A stretch of 64,000 nt of DNA from Rapana venosa (GCA_028751875.1 CM054141.1:38797139-38861138), one strand, 5' to 3'; shown: positions 22,377 through 34,110, numbered from the stretch's first letter. Made by a program: numbers and translations. Notes: generated by a model from the sequence alone, not told the origin.

Positions 22377-22784
22377 CGATTAATCTGTTATTGTCATTAA
22401 TCAGGGGATTCTTAATGGTGTTCTATGCTTATTGTATCTAAAAGGAACTACTCACTAACTAAACAAAACCGAAACAAAAAAACCCAGCCAAAAGCATTTG
22501 TGTTATTTGTGTCATAAAACGAAATCAGATTAGACCCCAATACTATTTTTTTAAAAAATTTATTTATTCATAAACGGATTTGCTTGATGCTGTGAGGCAA
22601 GATTTTTATGAAGTGTAAAGATAAGAGTTTTTTAAATTTTAAGTGTCATATATTAAAAAAATAATTTGACTACCTCAATAACGTGTTGACATCCTTTGTT
22701 ATGGTCCAAAGTGCTTGCCAGACGTACAACGGAAAACCCAAAGCAAGGCATGATCAAGTAGTCCCGTTTGTCGCTTAATCAGGT
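21871..22784. other. unique sequence with a short (CA)n tract
   Basis: A CA tract of about 15 units lies at 22344-22374. Otherwise no open frame, tRNA or recognised repeat. Confidence 0.45.
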
Positions 22785-23240
22785 AGTCACGTGACTCAGA
22801 GTCAAATGCACAAGAGGACCCCATCCTCTCTAGGGGACATTACAGTCGCCACAGCTGTAATGAAATCATATCGCTCGCGTGCCTCGTGTCCATCGCAGCT
22901 CTTGATGTGGTTTCAACAAACCCAGTCAAGACCAACGCGAGAAAGACGAGAGTGATCTGCCCCTGACCTGAGCCATTGTTGGTTGGTTGTTTTTTTTGCA
23001 AGACGAGTGATCGTGACCACACTATGCCATTTGCGACACTGTTAAACAGACGTTCAGTGTTGTGGATGACTTTCCACGATGTCATTGAGAGTTTGCGTTA
23101 ATTAAACTGGCTTCTGCCAGTGTTCTGTTGGAGAAATCGATCTGTCTGATCCGTGACTTTGATCTTGAGAAGTGCTAGACGAAAGGTGTCGCTAGTGAAT
23201 GAAGTCATGAAGGATACAGCGTACAATCTCCCGCTCGTCC
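22785..23240 (+). repeat. dispersed repeat family E, longest copy
   Basis: This copy joins the two halves seen separately elsewhere. The 5' part (AGGTAGTCACGTG, CTGTAATGAAATCATATCGC) matches 16210 and, in its core, 14386. The 3' part (CCATTTGCGACACTG, TCGATCTGTCTGATCC, GCTAGACGAAAGG) matches 21360. The full element is therefore about 450 bp or longer. No terminal repeats, target duplication or coding capacity could be recognised. Confidence 0.6.
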
Positions 23241-23395
23241 CCACCCCCCAGTCACACCTATCTGTACATTTCAAAAGATAACATTTTCTTAAATGAAAGG
23301 AGTTTTATCGTGTTTATTTGTCGTTTTGGAGTTGGAATTTGAGGATTTGTATGCTTGCTTTGGGTCACTTTGCAGAAAAAACGGCACTGGAGCAG

Positions 23396-23398
<3 letters not shown>

Positions 23399-23452
<54 letters not shown>
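23399..23452. repeat. (TG)n microsatellite
   Basis: About 25 near-perfect TG units ending in GCGCACG. Confidence 0.95.
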
Positions 23453-23453
<1 letters not shown>

Positions 23454-24565
23454 ACGGCGAATTGAAGTAATCGAAAGGCAGAACATATAAACCAACATAT
23501 GAATGTATGTCAGAAAAAAGCTATGCTAAAGTAAAAAATTATAGGTTGCTTGCTATGTTGTTGGTAAATGCATACGATTACTCTCTGTTACAAGGTGTGA
23601 TCACTTCATAGGCTAGTATCCTTGTTTGCAAAAATAGCAACATTTTGAGAGCTAGACAAAATCATGTGGAGAAGAGCTTTTAGAAATTCTCTTTAAAAAT
23701 GTTGAACATCTGATAGGGTAAACAAGATCATAACGGTTGGTCAGAAACGGAATGATCTCAATTGTTTCCTGTTGTCTTCCATCTTAACGACATGTTAGAA
23801 CATTTCTGTTCTTGTTTATGGATGGTTTATAGGGATAATCAGCATGCTAAAAAGGGTGCTTGATGATGACTAATCTTTAAAGGACAAGGATAGCAATAAC
23901 TGTATTAACCATAACCATGACTGTAATTTGTTCTTGTGGACACATTTTCCATTCCGTAATATCTGCGGATCGGATCTTCATCAAAAGCGTTCTCTTGCCA
24001 AAACCATTCTGGGAGATGTTTGCTATTATCTTTTATGGTAACACGCAGCATGCCGTATTAGTGTACCCGAATATGGGGATCTTCAATCCTTTTCCACATA
24101 AAATATCAGGCAATGCCAGGTGATTACTTGTGCAAAAATCATCATTACTTAACGATGGCTGCTTTGTACGTAGCTAATCATATCAATTTGGGTCTATGAC
24201 ATGAAGGAATCAAACGAATCACAGCCGTAAAAGGCAAAGGAGAATGAGAGATCAGGGAGGTCGTCGTTGTTTTCAGTCTTTCTGTGAACTGACGTGCTAT
24301 TGTGAATGAAACATTCAAAATTTGTTATACTACATTACCAAGAACTCGACGGAGGGTTTACTCCCATTAATTAACCCAACATGCTAGAATAGCATGTTTT
24401 GCCCAAAAGCGCTATTAAAGCTTCAGATGCGTACTGCTATATCCACATCACCCATACTACCAGCCATAGCTGGCCTATTCTTCCACAAATCATGGACGAA
24501 CTTTTGCTATGTGCACAAAATGACCCCTGAATCTACAAGGTTTTTTTCTGATTTATTGTTTATTA
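23453..24565. other. unique sequence
   Basis: Ordinary AT-rich sequence. Frames of 65-69 codons at 23917 and 24394 have no recognisable motif. Confidence 0.45.
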
Positions 24566-24569
24566 TTGT

Positions 24570-24690
24570 ATTGTGTTGTATTGTATACCACTTTGAGATA
24601 TGACAGATTTTTCTGTGTAAAATTCAGACTGCTGTCCACGGGGAGAGCTCGTCGCCACAAGAGCAGTGCCACCCATTCTTTATTCACTAT
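24570..24690 (-). mobile_element. S3 element, 3' fragment
   Basis: The plus-strand reading TATACCACTTTGAGATATGA, TTTTTCTGTGTAAAATTC, GGGGAGAGCTCGTCGCCACA, AGAGCAGTGCCACCCA aligns with the S3 copies at 30401 and 61975. The tRNA-like head is absent. Confidence 0.75.
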
Positions 24691-24980
24691 TACGTATAAG
24701 TTGTTAGATAATGGATAACAGGGACTGGAGGGAAAATAGAATCAAGTTTGATTTTGCTGATGATGAATCCTAAAAACCCGTTTTGCTACTTTTGCTCTGA
24801 AACTTGCTATCTGATAATAAGTCCGTCTTGATGGTGGTCATTGTTAGTAGGAGCAGAAATGCTTGTAATAACACATTGTGTTGTTTTTTTTACATGTTAT
24901 TTCACTTTGTTTGTTGTCATGCTTTTGGAATTTTGTTGAGATGTTTTGTGCATGAGAAGCTTTAACGTAAGAACATGTAC

Positions 24981-25163
24981 TTTCCATTTAGACAGGAAGG
25001 CAGACAGACCAGCGTCAGACTTTATCTGTGCCCTCTGCCATAGGAACAGTCATTCCTGTGTCGGACTGACCATCCACACCCAACGATGTGCCAGAATATA
25101 CACATAGAGCGAAACTCCATAGTCTTCCGAGACTGAAGGATGCCTTCACAGATTTCCATTTAG
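24981..25163 (+). mobile_element. 5'-truncated non-LTR retrotransposon 3' end with 11-bp target-site duplication
   Basis: The direct repeat TTTCCATTTAG at 24981-24991 and 25153-25163 flanks a 161-base insert. Inside it the frame from 24994 to the stop at 25105-25107 reads a Cys-Ala-Leu-Cys pair, a run ending in VGLTIHTQRC, and a short tail. This resembles the C-terminal Cys/His motif of animal LINE polymerases, which is usually followed by a short 3' UTR. The UTR here reads TAGTCTTCCGAGACTGAAGG, which also resembles the known 3' ends of such elements. It is a dead-on-arrival insertion and need not belong to the same family as the fragment at 3287. Confidence 0.8.
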
Positions 25164-25176
25164 CTAGAGAAAAAAA

Positions 25177-25352
25177 ATCGGGGTCGGGTTATGGCTGCTT
25201 ATATGGGTAGGTACTTAAGATAGATATACGTTCAGTCTTCTCATTCCATGAGCTCTCACGGTCTTGCAGTGCTTTCCAGGTGTAACGAGTGAGACAGTGT
25301 CCATATTCTTGGTAACAACCCCACGGTGTTAAGCTGAGGAACACCCAACAAC
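25177..25352 (+). mobile_element. S4 element, 5'-truncated copy
   Basis: GGGGTCGGGTTATGGCTGCT, GTAGGTACTTAAGA, TTTCCAGGTGTAACGAGTGA and GCTGAGGAACACCCAACAAC follow the order of the 1554-1734 copy. It lies 14 bases downstream of the LINE fragment's right target duplication and has no clear duplication of its own. Confidence 0.7.
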
Positions 25353-25745
25353 GGCATTTCGTTTATACATAAAGACAAGAGAGCCAGGCAGGTAGGCATG
25401 CTTCATGCGAGGTGTGGACAGGCCAGGGCTTCTTATTATTATAATGATATGAGTAATCAAGTTCCTGATGGTATCCAGGCAGTAAAATGAACCCCGCACT
25501 ATGAGATGGGGGAGAAAACGGGATGCAGAAGGGAGAGATGGCGCCCAGTAGCTCTGTGTGCCAGCAGGCAGCCGTCTGTCAGGCCAGGCATGGTTGGGTT
25601 TTGCTATGAAGGGAAACATAGCCTTTTTATTCTGCGTTAGTCATTATCCCTCTGGTAAAAGATGAAAATAGACGAATACGATTTTTTTTTGGGGGTGGGG
25701 GGGGTGGGGAGACGGTACTGTACGTGATGACTTTTTATATTTAAG

Positions 25746-26164
25746 TTCGAGGTTTCAATAACTTGTTAAACTTTCTCAAAGATATTGATGTTAGAGAATT
25801 GGAAACAGAAGCAAAACACGCAAATCTAAACTATGCAAACCAAAACACTGGACGCGAACAAGGAACGACAGAAGTAACACATCATAGGAACTATCGTTGG
25901 TACCAACCGACGACAAATATAATGGAACATAGTGAACCACTTATCGATACGTGCTTGGAGGCTCGCAGTGGAATTAATGAAGAACAAGAAGAATGCAAAG
26001 AAAAATGCAAAGAAGAATGCAAAGAAAAATGTAAAGAAGAAGAGGAAGAAACAGATAACCTCAGATATGAAAATGTTCATTTAGAGCATTGTAGCATGCA
26101 GAATGACTCAGACATGTTCGGGACATGCACAACATGGGCCATCAATAGCAAACTATTCCACTAA
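25746..26164 (+). CDS. candidate terminal exon or open frame, unknown product
   Basis: The frame is open from the stop at 25742-25744 to a TAA at 26162-26164, about 139 codons, with mixed and protein-like composition. It has no early ATG. The sequence TTTTTATATTTAAG just before it looks like a splice acceptor, so it could be a 3'-terminal exon. Features visible are a hydrophilic first half, an in-frame tandem repeat at about 25995-26045 alternating Cys-Lys-Glu-Glu and Cys-Lys-Glu-Lys, an acidic run, and a tyrosine-containing segment RYENVHLEHC near the C-terminus. No transmembrane helix or known domain is recognised. A cytoplasmic tail of a membrane protein is one guess. No AATAAA signal was seen close downstream. 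It could also be chance or part of an unrecognised element. Confidence 0.3.
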
Positions 26165-26960
26165 ACATGAATGACATCTGAACACTAATACAAGAAGTTA
26201 TGGGCGTGGAGGCGTGATGTGATCTTTGGCATGTTAAGGACTTTACTTCATCAATCACGCAGCTCAGGAGAGACTCCAAATTGTGTCCATGGATCATAAG
26301 TTTCAGGCCTATATCATTTCATTAAGGTCTATTTTTGGAAGTTGTCTTTTATAGTATCTTGCTTCCAAGAAGAATCTGTCAGTCTGCTTGCTCTCAAAAA
26401 TTGGTTGTTAGAGTTCAAGGTAGTCTTCAAATAGTTGACTATTCCTTTGAAGTTGAAACGCTCAGCCTTTTCTGATGAAAGGTATTTTTGCCTGGTTTTA
26501 CTACAAGTAGCCATGGAGACTGTGATGACAAATATATAGCATTTCATTTCCTTTTTTTTCACCTTTGGGATTAAAAAAATGCTTGCTGTATGTCAATATT
26601 TCTGTTTCGGTTTCATTATAAAATCTCTATAATTGCTATATGTTCGATGGCAAATTGATGTCTTTGAAGCATACAGTTGGTGTCTTAAGACATTGAAATG
26701 AATATAAGGACGATTTAAACACGAAGCACAAATATGTCTGAAAACTGAACCTGTCTTTAGATATAGTAAGCTGGTCACGTCTTCTTCTTGTCTGGTTAAT
26801 CCCTCCTATAAACCATAATGGAAACAGAATTACAGCACGGGGAGAGATGAAGGGAGAGAAATCATGATCCCTGAAAAGAAGAGTGTGATTTTCAGGGAGA
26901 GCCATGATGCTGTCTGTTAGGGCTAGGGTGAGTTGAGCATGGAGAAGAAGGATGTGGACA
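26165..26960. other. sequence downstream of the candidate exon
   Basis: AT-rich, with minus-strand frames of 61-89 codons lacking motifs. If the candidate exon is real, part of this would be its 3' untranslated region, but no polyadenylation hexamer was found by eye. Confidence 0.4.
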
Positions 26961-26961
26961 T

Positions 26962-27195
26962 GTCTTTACAGATGTAGCGATACAGATTACTGAGTGTCTG
27001 ATGGGCGATGAGAATGAACATTTGTCGCTGGTTTTCGAAGGAGGAACAGTTTGTGTCTGGTAGGGAAAGTTGTGAATAGGTCTTTATTGATTGTAGTGAT
27101 AACACTTACAGCGTGTCTGATAGGGGTTGATAATGGAATGGGTGTCTGGTGTGCAAAGGAGACTCTGCCATGAGCAGAACATTCTGGATAAACTG
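26962..27195 (+). repeat. diverged tandem duplication, period about 118 bp
   Basis: GTCTTTACAGATGTAGCGAT ... GTGTCTGATGGGCGATGAGA at 26962 aligns with GTCTTTATTGATTGTAGTGA ... GTGTCTGATAGGGGTTGATA at 27080. Only two units are visible and they are clearly diverged. Confidence 0.6.
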
Positions 27196-27748
27196 CATCA
27201 CATTTACCAAGAACTCTTCTCAGGATATGCCTGGTTACCTACTTCATTCTTTACGCTAGTCAAGATTTGGGGGCATATTTCTTTCTGAAAAGCAATCATG
27301 ATCTCTCATTTTATTCCTTCCCGGCATTTCTAGTTTCAGGAAACAATCATGTATGTATAACTTGTATTTTCATTTGCAATTCGTCATTTTGATTGGAAAC
27401 ATCAGCTTTGCTTCATGTTGACTTTGATACTAGCTGCATGGTTATATTGTATAATGACACATTTGGAATCAAAGATCACTAAAATGTTAATTTCTGTTCG
27501 TGCTTTTTGATCGCTTCAATACTTTATATTTTAAAATACTCTGTCCTTGAAGATATTTATAATGTGATCGGTCTGTGGTATCTACTGAAGCTAATACAGT
27601 AAGCACACGCACTAATTTGCTCTCTTGCATCTTCTGGTTAATAATTTTCTCCCCTGATCTGCCTTAGGCATGATATAATTATAATTTAGAAAAAGGAGTA
27701 GAGAAGACTCGGAGAAAAAAAGGAGAAATAGGGCAATGATTTGAAAAG
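27196..27748. other. unique sequence
   Basis: No gene or repeat recognised. Confidence 0.4.

Positions 27749-27778
<30 letters not shown>
27749..27778. repeat. poly-G tract
   Basis: Uninterrupted run of about 30 G. The Pro-rich minus-strand frames across it are artefacts. Confidence 0.9.
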
Positions 27779-27779
<1 letters not shown>

Positions 27780-28494
27780 AGAGACAGGTTTCTGCCATAG
27801 CGCCAGAAACCAAAAGGATAAGGACAAGAAATTCGGGAACTTTGGTATGTAATGATCATGTTCCCAAACCTGTTTACTGTCATAGTGGTGCTGAGGCTTC
27901 ATCCAACCCAACACGGTATTTCAGATCAAGCAACTAATTTCCTTCATATTTTTGGGATCAGTAGTCAACAGAGAGATTCAAGGCTAGGCTGCCGTCAGGC
28001 CAGCAACAGAAAATGGTCCTGCTGACACTTCTGTGGGTTTGGTGCCATGTGCTGACCTATCAGTTGCAAAAACTAAACGCTGACTGGCCTAAAGCTGATA
28101 GCTATAGCTTCGTTACAGTGCTAGGCCCCATGAACTGTGAAACTTGAAATGTTGACTGTCCACGTTGGTCGAATGACAGTCCATGGTGAATGTCCAGACT
28201 CCAATGGCTTTAGTACAAGTTTACCACAAGCATGGGAGTAAAGCAGAAACAAACACTCAGGTAACCTTGAGACCAGGACACCAGGGTCTTCTGGACATGA
28301 GCCATTTTAAAGAACAGAAATCTGCGGTGATAGTGGTGACAATTTGTGCATGACTGACAACACTCTACTCTACTCTTTCTATGATATGCTCACACGCTAA
28401 TCAGAACAAAGAGGTGCAGTTGTATTTTTAAGAATGTAATTCAGATATTACTCTTAAATTTGCAGTTACAAGATAAATTGCATTCGACTGTCTG
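27779..28494. other. unique sequence
   Basis: Balanced base composition with no open frame above background. No repeat recognised. Confidence 0.4.
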
Positions 28495-28655
28495 GCCGTA
28501 GACTACTTAAACAGCCCAAACTAAACCAAGGATAGAGGGTCGACCTGGCCTTGAAAGAAAGACCTACAAACCCAAAGAAGAATCTCTGACGAGAGTTGAA
28601 CAGTCCACTGAGAAATTGATGTGTTAACCACTGCACCACAGTCAGTGGCCAATTA
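28495..28655 (-). mobile_element. tRNA-derived SINE head, diverged
   Basis: On the minus strand GACTGTGGTGCAGTGGTTAA resembles a tRNA A box. GTTCAACTCTCG about 35 bases later resembles a B box. A further 100 bases do not match S1-S4 well. It may be a separate old tRNA-derived family. Confidence 0.45.
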
Positions 28656-28970
28656 TCCAACGTCTCGGGGAATAACGAAGATGGAGGAGGGATGCTAAAA
28701 GCCAGCAGCAATCCAGGTTTGTCTCTTGTCTTCCTGTTCCCTGTTTAAAATTTTAAGCCTGCTCTTACAGCCAACTGTCTTCTTGTGCATTAGCCTTTCC
28801 GGTTTTAGAGGATGTATGGCAGCCATTTTGCATAAGTAAAGGGAGGTAATTAGATATAGTAGAGGCAATCTGACTTTGTCTCGAAGCTGAATCTGGCTCA
28901 GTATTGGGGAAATGACTAATTTGGAAAACAAAAAAGAAGGGTGAAGGTAGATGGAAAGAAGTAAACCTGG

Positions 28971-28973
<3 letters not shown>

Positions 28974-29050
<77 letters not shown>
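28974..29050. repeat. (GA)n microsatellite
   Basis: About 38 GA units, essentially perfect. Confidence 0.95.
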
Positions 29051-29053
<3 letters not shown>

Positions 29054-29525
29054 GAGGGGTGAGGGAGGCGATTTTGTACTAACGAAAAGGATGCTTATAA
29101 TCATGCATCCTAAAAGAGGCACTCATTCACCATTACTCAAAACACGTGTATTGACTCCATCAATTCAGATGTTTTAATTGGTATAAGTTTGAATATTTTA
29201 TATGAACGCAGGCGCAGATCTTTTCTGTGAGTGTGTGTACATGCCGTTAATAATGTCAACCCCCAACTGAATATGAACTGATTACGATTTTCTAAGGTGC
29301 GCAGTGCATTCTTGAGGCTTTAACGAGAGAAAAGAAGCATGAAAGAAGATTTTTATTTTATTTTCCTTTCTTACAAATCAGGCAAAATTAGTTATTAGCG
29401 GCAATTGTTCACTATTGACAGACTACCCCCGCAGTTTCCGAAAGAATATACTGTTAATCTTTGTATCATATTTTTTGCTTGTTTAGCTTTTAGATGCATT
29501 TTGATTGAATATAAGGAAATAACAT
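29051..29525. other. unique sequence
   Basis: No gene or repeat recognised between the two GA tracts. Confidence 0.4.
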
Positions 29526-29535
29526 ATGCGTGCAC

Positions 29536-29790
<255 letters not shown>

Positions 29791-30026
29791 TAAGAATGGC
29801 AAACTGACTTTTTTTTTACTATAAATTATTGTTGTTGTTGTACAGAGTTCTTAACTTTGCACTTTGTCGTTACTGAGCTTTCATCAGAGGACCCCCCCCC
29901 CCCCTGGGAATGTTCCGGAATAATCCCCCTGTCTGACTCCTCACACGTGGCAACCGCTGCCAGACGGCTAATGCACATGGGATGGCAAGTGAGGGAGTAG
30001 CGCTGCTTTTAAACACCTTGCTTACA

Positions 30027-30320
30027 GGGGCGGGGTAACCTAGTGGTTAGAGCGTTGCGATCATGATTTGACGGGCTGAGTTCGAGGCAACAGCAAGACT
30101 CCCATTCAAAAGGGATTTCCCCTGAAGTTGATAATGATCAGCGCTGACTCCCAGCTCCACCAAAAGTCTTTCGGATGAGACTATTCACCAAGGCTCCGTG
30201 TGTGCAAACCCACACACACAGCTTTTTTGAACACACGTTACAAATCGCTCTGCCTTTTGGAACAGTGCCAGTAAGAACTGATGACAAAAAATAATGCCAC
30301 ATACACACTGGTGTCATGTT
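30027..30320 (+). mobile_element. S2 tRNA-derived SINE, diverged copy
   Basis: GGGGCGGGGTAACCTAGTGG is the A-box head. CCCCTGAAGTTGATAATGAT, AAAAGTCTTTCGGATGAGAC and GGAACAGTGCCAGTAAGAAC follow the S2 order. The B box is degenerate (GAGTTCGAGGC) and the 3' end differs from the other copies. Confidence 0.75.
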
Positions 30321-30322
30321 AA

Positions 30323-30636
30323 TATATAATCCCCTAAGTCTGAATGTGGCTAACTTAATGGTTGGTAAAAAAAAAAAAAAGGGACGCGTAGTCAACATTA
30401 TTTATTTATACCACTTTAAGTCACGAAATTTCTCTACGTGAAACTCGGGCTGCTCTCCCCAGGGAAAGCGCGTCGGCCACAAGAGCAGCACCACCTTTTT
30501 GTTTTGTTTTTTGTTTTGTCTGCAACTGTATTCATTTCCCTATCAAAGTGGCTTTTTTCTAAGAATTTTGCCAGGGACAAACTCTCTTGTTGCCGTGGGT
30601 TCTTTTACGTGCGCTGAATAATTTGGGTAACACACG

Positions 30637-30667
<31 letters not shown>

Positions 30668-30850
30668 TAGCTCCCAGACCATCACTCATGGTCTAAGGGA
30701 TGGGGGAACATTTTTCGGGCCCAAACGGGATTCGAACCACCGCACACTTCCGACCCGGACTTTTTGCTTTCTAGACAGGCGCGTTACATCTAGACCACCG
30801 ATCCATCATTGGTGAACCTCAGAGCTCTAGTCAAGGACAACAGGACAAAA
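30323..30850 (+). mobile_element. S4 tail split by an S3 insertion
   Basis: The left part CCCCTAAGTCTGAATGTGGC plus TAACTTAATGGTTGG corresponds to the S4 segment at 38597-38625. The right part TTGGTGAACCTCAGAGCTCT plus AGTCAAGGAC at 30810-30850 corresponds to 38669-38700. The S3 element lies between them in opposite orientation. Confidence 0.65.
30395..30805 (-). mobile_element. S3 tRNA-derived element, full length
   Basis: On the minus strand it starts at a tRNA-like head whose B box reads GGTTCGAATCCCG (reverse complement at about 30730). The body contains GTGTTACCCAAATTATTCAG and GCACGTAAAAGAACCCACGG. The 3' part is the GTGGTGCTGCTCTTGTGGCC segment shared with 24570 and 61956. The A box is less clear. 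It is the best S3 copy in the window. Confidence 0.75.
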
Positions 30851-31288
30851 ACAAGAAAAAAGACCCATCAAAACTTCAGACGTGTTCTTTGTCCTTGTAG
30901 GAGAAGACTAGTTGACATGTGAAGGATGTTCACGGATGAGGGCAACAATCTCAGCATAACATAGATTTTGAAGGCATGACAACATTATAAAACGGCGTTG
31001 GCACTTTGCTTACATCATCTGAAAGAGCAATCAGCAGAACAAGACACGTGGGAAAGAAAATAAAGAAAGGTGTCTCTGTGTTTACCTGTTTATAACGTAG
31101 TACGTGTGTCATAGGTTTTCTTTCTTTCTTTTTTTCTTTACATTTTCTGTCCTGTGCTTTTTAGCTGTTTTTTTTCTGATTTAGGTTCTCCTTTTCTGTT
31201 TTATCCATGTTGTCTGTCTGTCTGTCTGGTTGGCTCTTTGTCACTGTATATTATATTTGGCTGCCACTCTGTCTCTCTCAGGCACACT

Positions 31289-31289
31289 C

Positions 31290-31369
<80 letters not shown>

Positions 31370-31380
31370 TGTGTGTATGT

Positions 31381-31442
<62 letters not shown>
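31289..31442. repeat. (GT)n microsatellite
   Basis: About 150 bases of GT with four TATG interruptions, preceded by a short TCTG block at 31209. Confidence 0.95.
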
Positions 31443-31443
<1 letters not shown>

Positions 31444-31499
31444 GTGTCTTTTGTCTGTCTGCCTATCGTGTCTTTCTTTTTTTTTTTTTTTACTACCCC

Positions 31500-32084
31500 T
31501 GAACAAAAGATAACTTCGGTACACTATAATTCCCTCGATCATGGCACGGATTTTCTAAGACCTTTTCTGACAGAACTGCCAGCACAGTCAGCTATTTCAA
31601 ATAATAATGATGGATTAATTGCAGTCTGTCCTATTCATCGGCTTCATTATCAGCCATTATTGACTTAACGCTACGCTATACCTCTACCACAAAGGCCGAG
31701 AAAAGTGCCTTCATACATACATACATTGTTGTTTTATAGGGTTTTCGCAGGTACGCCAGCAGACTAATCTCATTTATGAAATCTATTCATCGCCATGATA
31801 GTATTCAGTGTGTATAATCTAAATTATGGTTACTACGTACGACTCCATGCTGCTGTCCTTTCAACGTCCTTTCCCTCGCTCCCCTCCTTACTCCCCTCAC
31901 CCCCCCCCCCCCCCCACGCCCCCCACCCCGAACAAAAGTCACCCATAGTAGATGTTGGTTAGAATGTTCCCTGCTACACTCGCGGCAAACTGACTCTTAC
32001 TCTACTATCTATTCGGGTGTTGACTTACATCGTGGTGGATATTACAACTATTGCAACTTTATTTTAATTTTATTATACAAAACA
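31500..32084. other. unique sequence with a poly-C run
   Basis: Contains CCCC runs at about 31897-31928. No gene or dispersed repeat recognised. Confidence 0.4.
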
Positions 32085-32215
32085 CAAATACAATACATTA
32101 CGATACAATACAACACAACACAGACACAGCACAACAACACAGCACACATCACAACACAAAACAATACAACGCATCATGTATACAATACAATACAATGCGA
32201 TGTATACAGAGTTCA
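32085..32215. repeat. degenerate pentanucleotide (ACAAT/ACAAC)n
   Basis: Repeated ACAAT, ACAAC and related 5-mers over about 130 bases, with changes in nearly every unit. Same motif class as 50820-51120. Confidence 0.8.
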
Positions 32216-32286
32216 GTCTTCATCGTGCCAGAATGATCTGCTGTTGATGATTCTGATCATTTATTCTGGATCCTATCCTAACCCCC

Positions 32287-32440
<154 letters not shown>

Positions 32441-32839
32441 AAAGCTTCTTTTCAGACCCCAACCAGCGCGAGCAGTTTAATTCATTAGATGAGTGTTGCG
32501 CAGCTTCTAGCATGCAACTCTACCATTAGTCTCTTGTCTTTGTTGCTGTTGCTGTTGCTGTTGTTGCTGCTGTTGCAGTTGTAGTTCCTTTCTTTTTAAG
32601 TATTTGTTTGTCTTTTTTTCTGCTCTATGTTTCGTCTGTGCCTTTTTATTCTGTATTTGTTAATTTTCCTATGTGTTTTTATTCATCATTTGTAGCTTTT
32701 TGACTGTGCATGAGCGAATGTGTTCGTGAGCAAGCAAAAGGAAGCATGAAGAGATTGATTGAGACATTTTTTTTTAAAAAGCTTGTTTGTCTGTCCTTCT
32801 GTTTCGTCTCGTTTCTTGTTTATGTCCGCTGTCTGCTTC

Positions 32840-33027
32840 TCTCTGTCTGTCTGTCTGTCTGTCTTCTCTCTCTCTCTCTGTCTGTTTTTATTCGGGGTCT
32901 GTCTGTCTCTCGAGTTTGTTAGCTTTTTATTTATCGGTCTCTTCGTCTTGCTTTTTTATTTCGAACTTTATTTTTTCAAGGGCCCATTTTCTTGCTCTCA
33001 TCTCTTCTTGAATGGCGCTCTGTCTTC

Positions 33028-33070
<43 letters not shown>

Positions 33071-33410
33071 GCGAGTGCATATGTGTTTGTGTCGAAGTGG
33101 GGGGGGGGGGGGGGGGAGGTGCGTCTGTGTGTCTTTCCTTCCCCCTTCCTTTTTACTCTCTCTCTCTCTCTCTCTCGCTCTCTCTCCTCCTCTCTCTCTC
33201 TGTGCCTCTCACCCCATCCCTCTCTCTCCCTCCTCTCTCTTTCACTCCTCTCCCCTTCTACTTTGTCTCTGTGTCAGTTGGTCTCTCTGTCTCTGTCTCT
33301 CTCTCACTCTCTCACTCTCTCTCTCTGTCTCTCTCTTTCACTCAGGCTCTCTCTCTCTCACTCTCGCCCACTCACTCCCTTCTTCCCTCCTTTTCTTCTC
33401 CGCTCTCTTT
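32840..33410. repeat. long pyrimidine-rich region, (TCTG)n and (TC)n
   Basis: Several TC tracts separated by T/C-rich spacers and one run of about 20 G at 33100. The 279-codon plus frame at 32759-33598 is over half Ser and Leu and has no domain, so it is rejected as a gene. Confidence 0.9.
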
Positions 33411-33459
33411 CTCTCCAACCGAACTGTTCTTTCTGCCACTCGTTGCACCTAACTGCCCA

Positions 33460-33680
33460 CTGTAAAAACAAACAACAACAAACACAAAAAACAACGAAAG
33501 CCCCAAAACAACAAAGAAACCAAACAACAAAACTCCTCCCAAACAAGCAACACAAAAAAGCCACCCCTCCAAACCCAAACAAACACAAAAACCTATAAAA
33601 AAAAAATCAGCAAACACTCCCTCTCCACCACCCCACCCCCCCCCCAACCACCACCACCACCACCACCACCACCACCCTCA
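33460..33680. repeat. A/C-rich low-complexity tract ending in (CCA)n
   Basis: Irregular A/C sequence, almost free of T and G, and then about ten CCA triplets at 33648-33677. Confidence 0.85.
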
Positions 33681-33869
33681 GTAAAAAGAACATTCCGGAC
33701 GGCAATCAGTGCTGTTTCATAACATCCCACCATGAAGGAGCATCTTTAAAGGCTAACGGTTTCGGCAAGTCAATCGCGGTTGATGTGTTTTCAAGAGGCC
33801 GTTTTGTCGTTCTGCTCTGTCTCTCTCGAATCGTAAACGTTATAACCGTTGGCAGTTTGAATGAGGGAA

Positions 33870-34110
33870 GAGGGGGGGGGGGGGGGGGGCTTAGGGGGGG
33901 TGGGGCTAGGGGGGGCTAGGGGGGGCTACTGGGGGGGGGGGGGGGGCTAGGGGGGTGGGGGGGAAGAGGTTGGTGTTTTGTGGGAGGAGGTGGAAAGGGA
34001 GGGATGGGAAAGCTCAGGGATGGGCAGGGGGTTGAGGGTGAGGGAGGGGGGGGATCTAGGGGTGGGGGTGGTGGGGTGGGGGTGGGGGAGAGATGATAAA
34101 GGGAGGCTGA
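33870..34110. repeat. G-rich tract with repeated GGGGGGCTA
   Basis: Many runs of 5-18 G separated by CTA, T or A, in particular several GGGGGGCTA units at 33890-33950. At least eight G-runs of four or more lie close together, which suits G-quadruplex folding. Confidence 0.85.

Noticed and set aside
32759..33598. 279-codon open frame
   Set aside because: Most of it is a TC/TCTG translation rich in Ser and Leu, and its end lies in A/C-rich low-complexity sequence.
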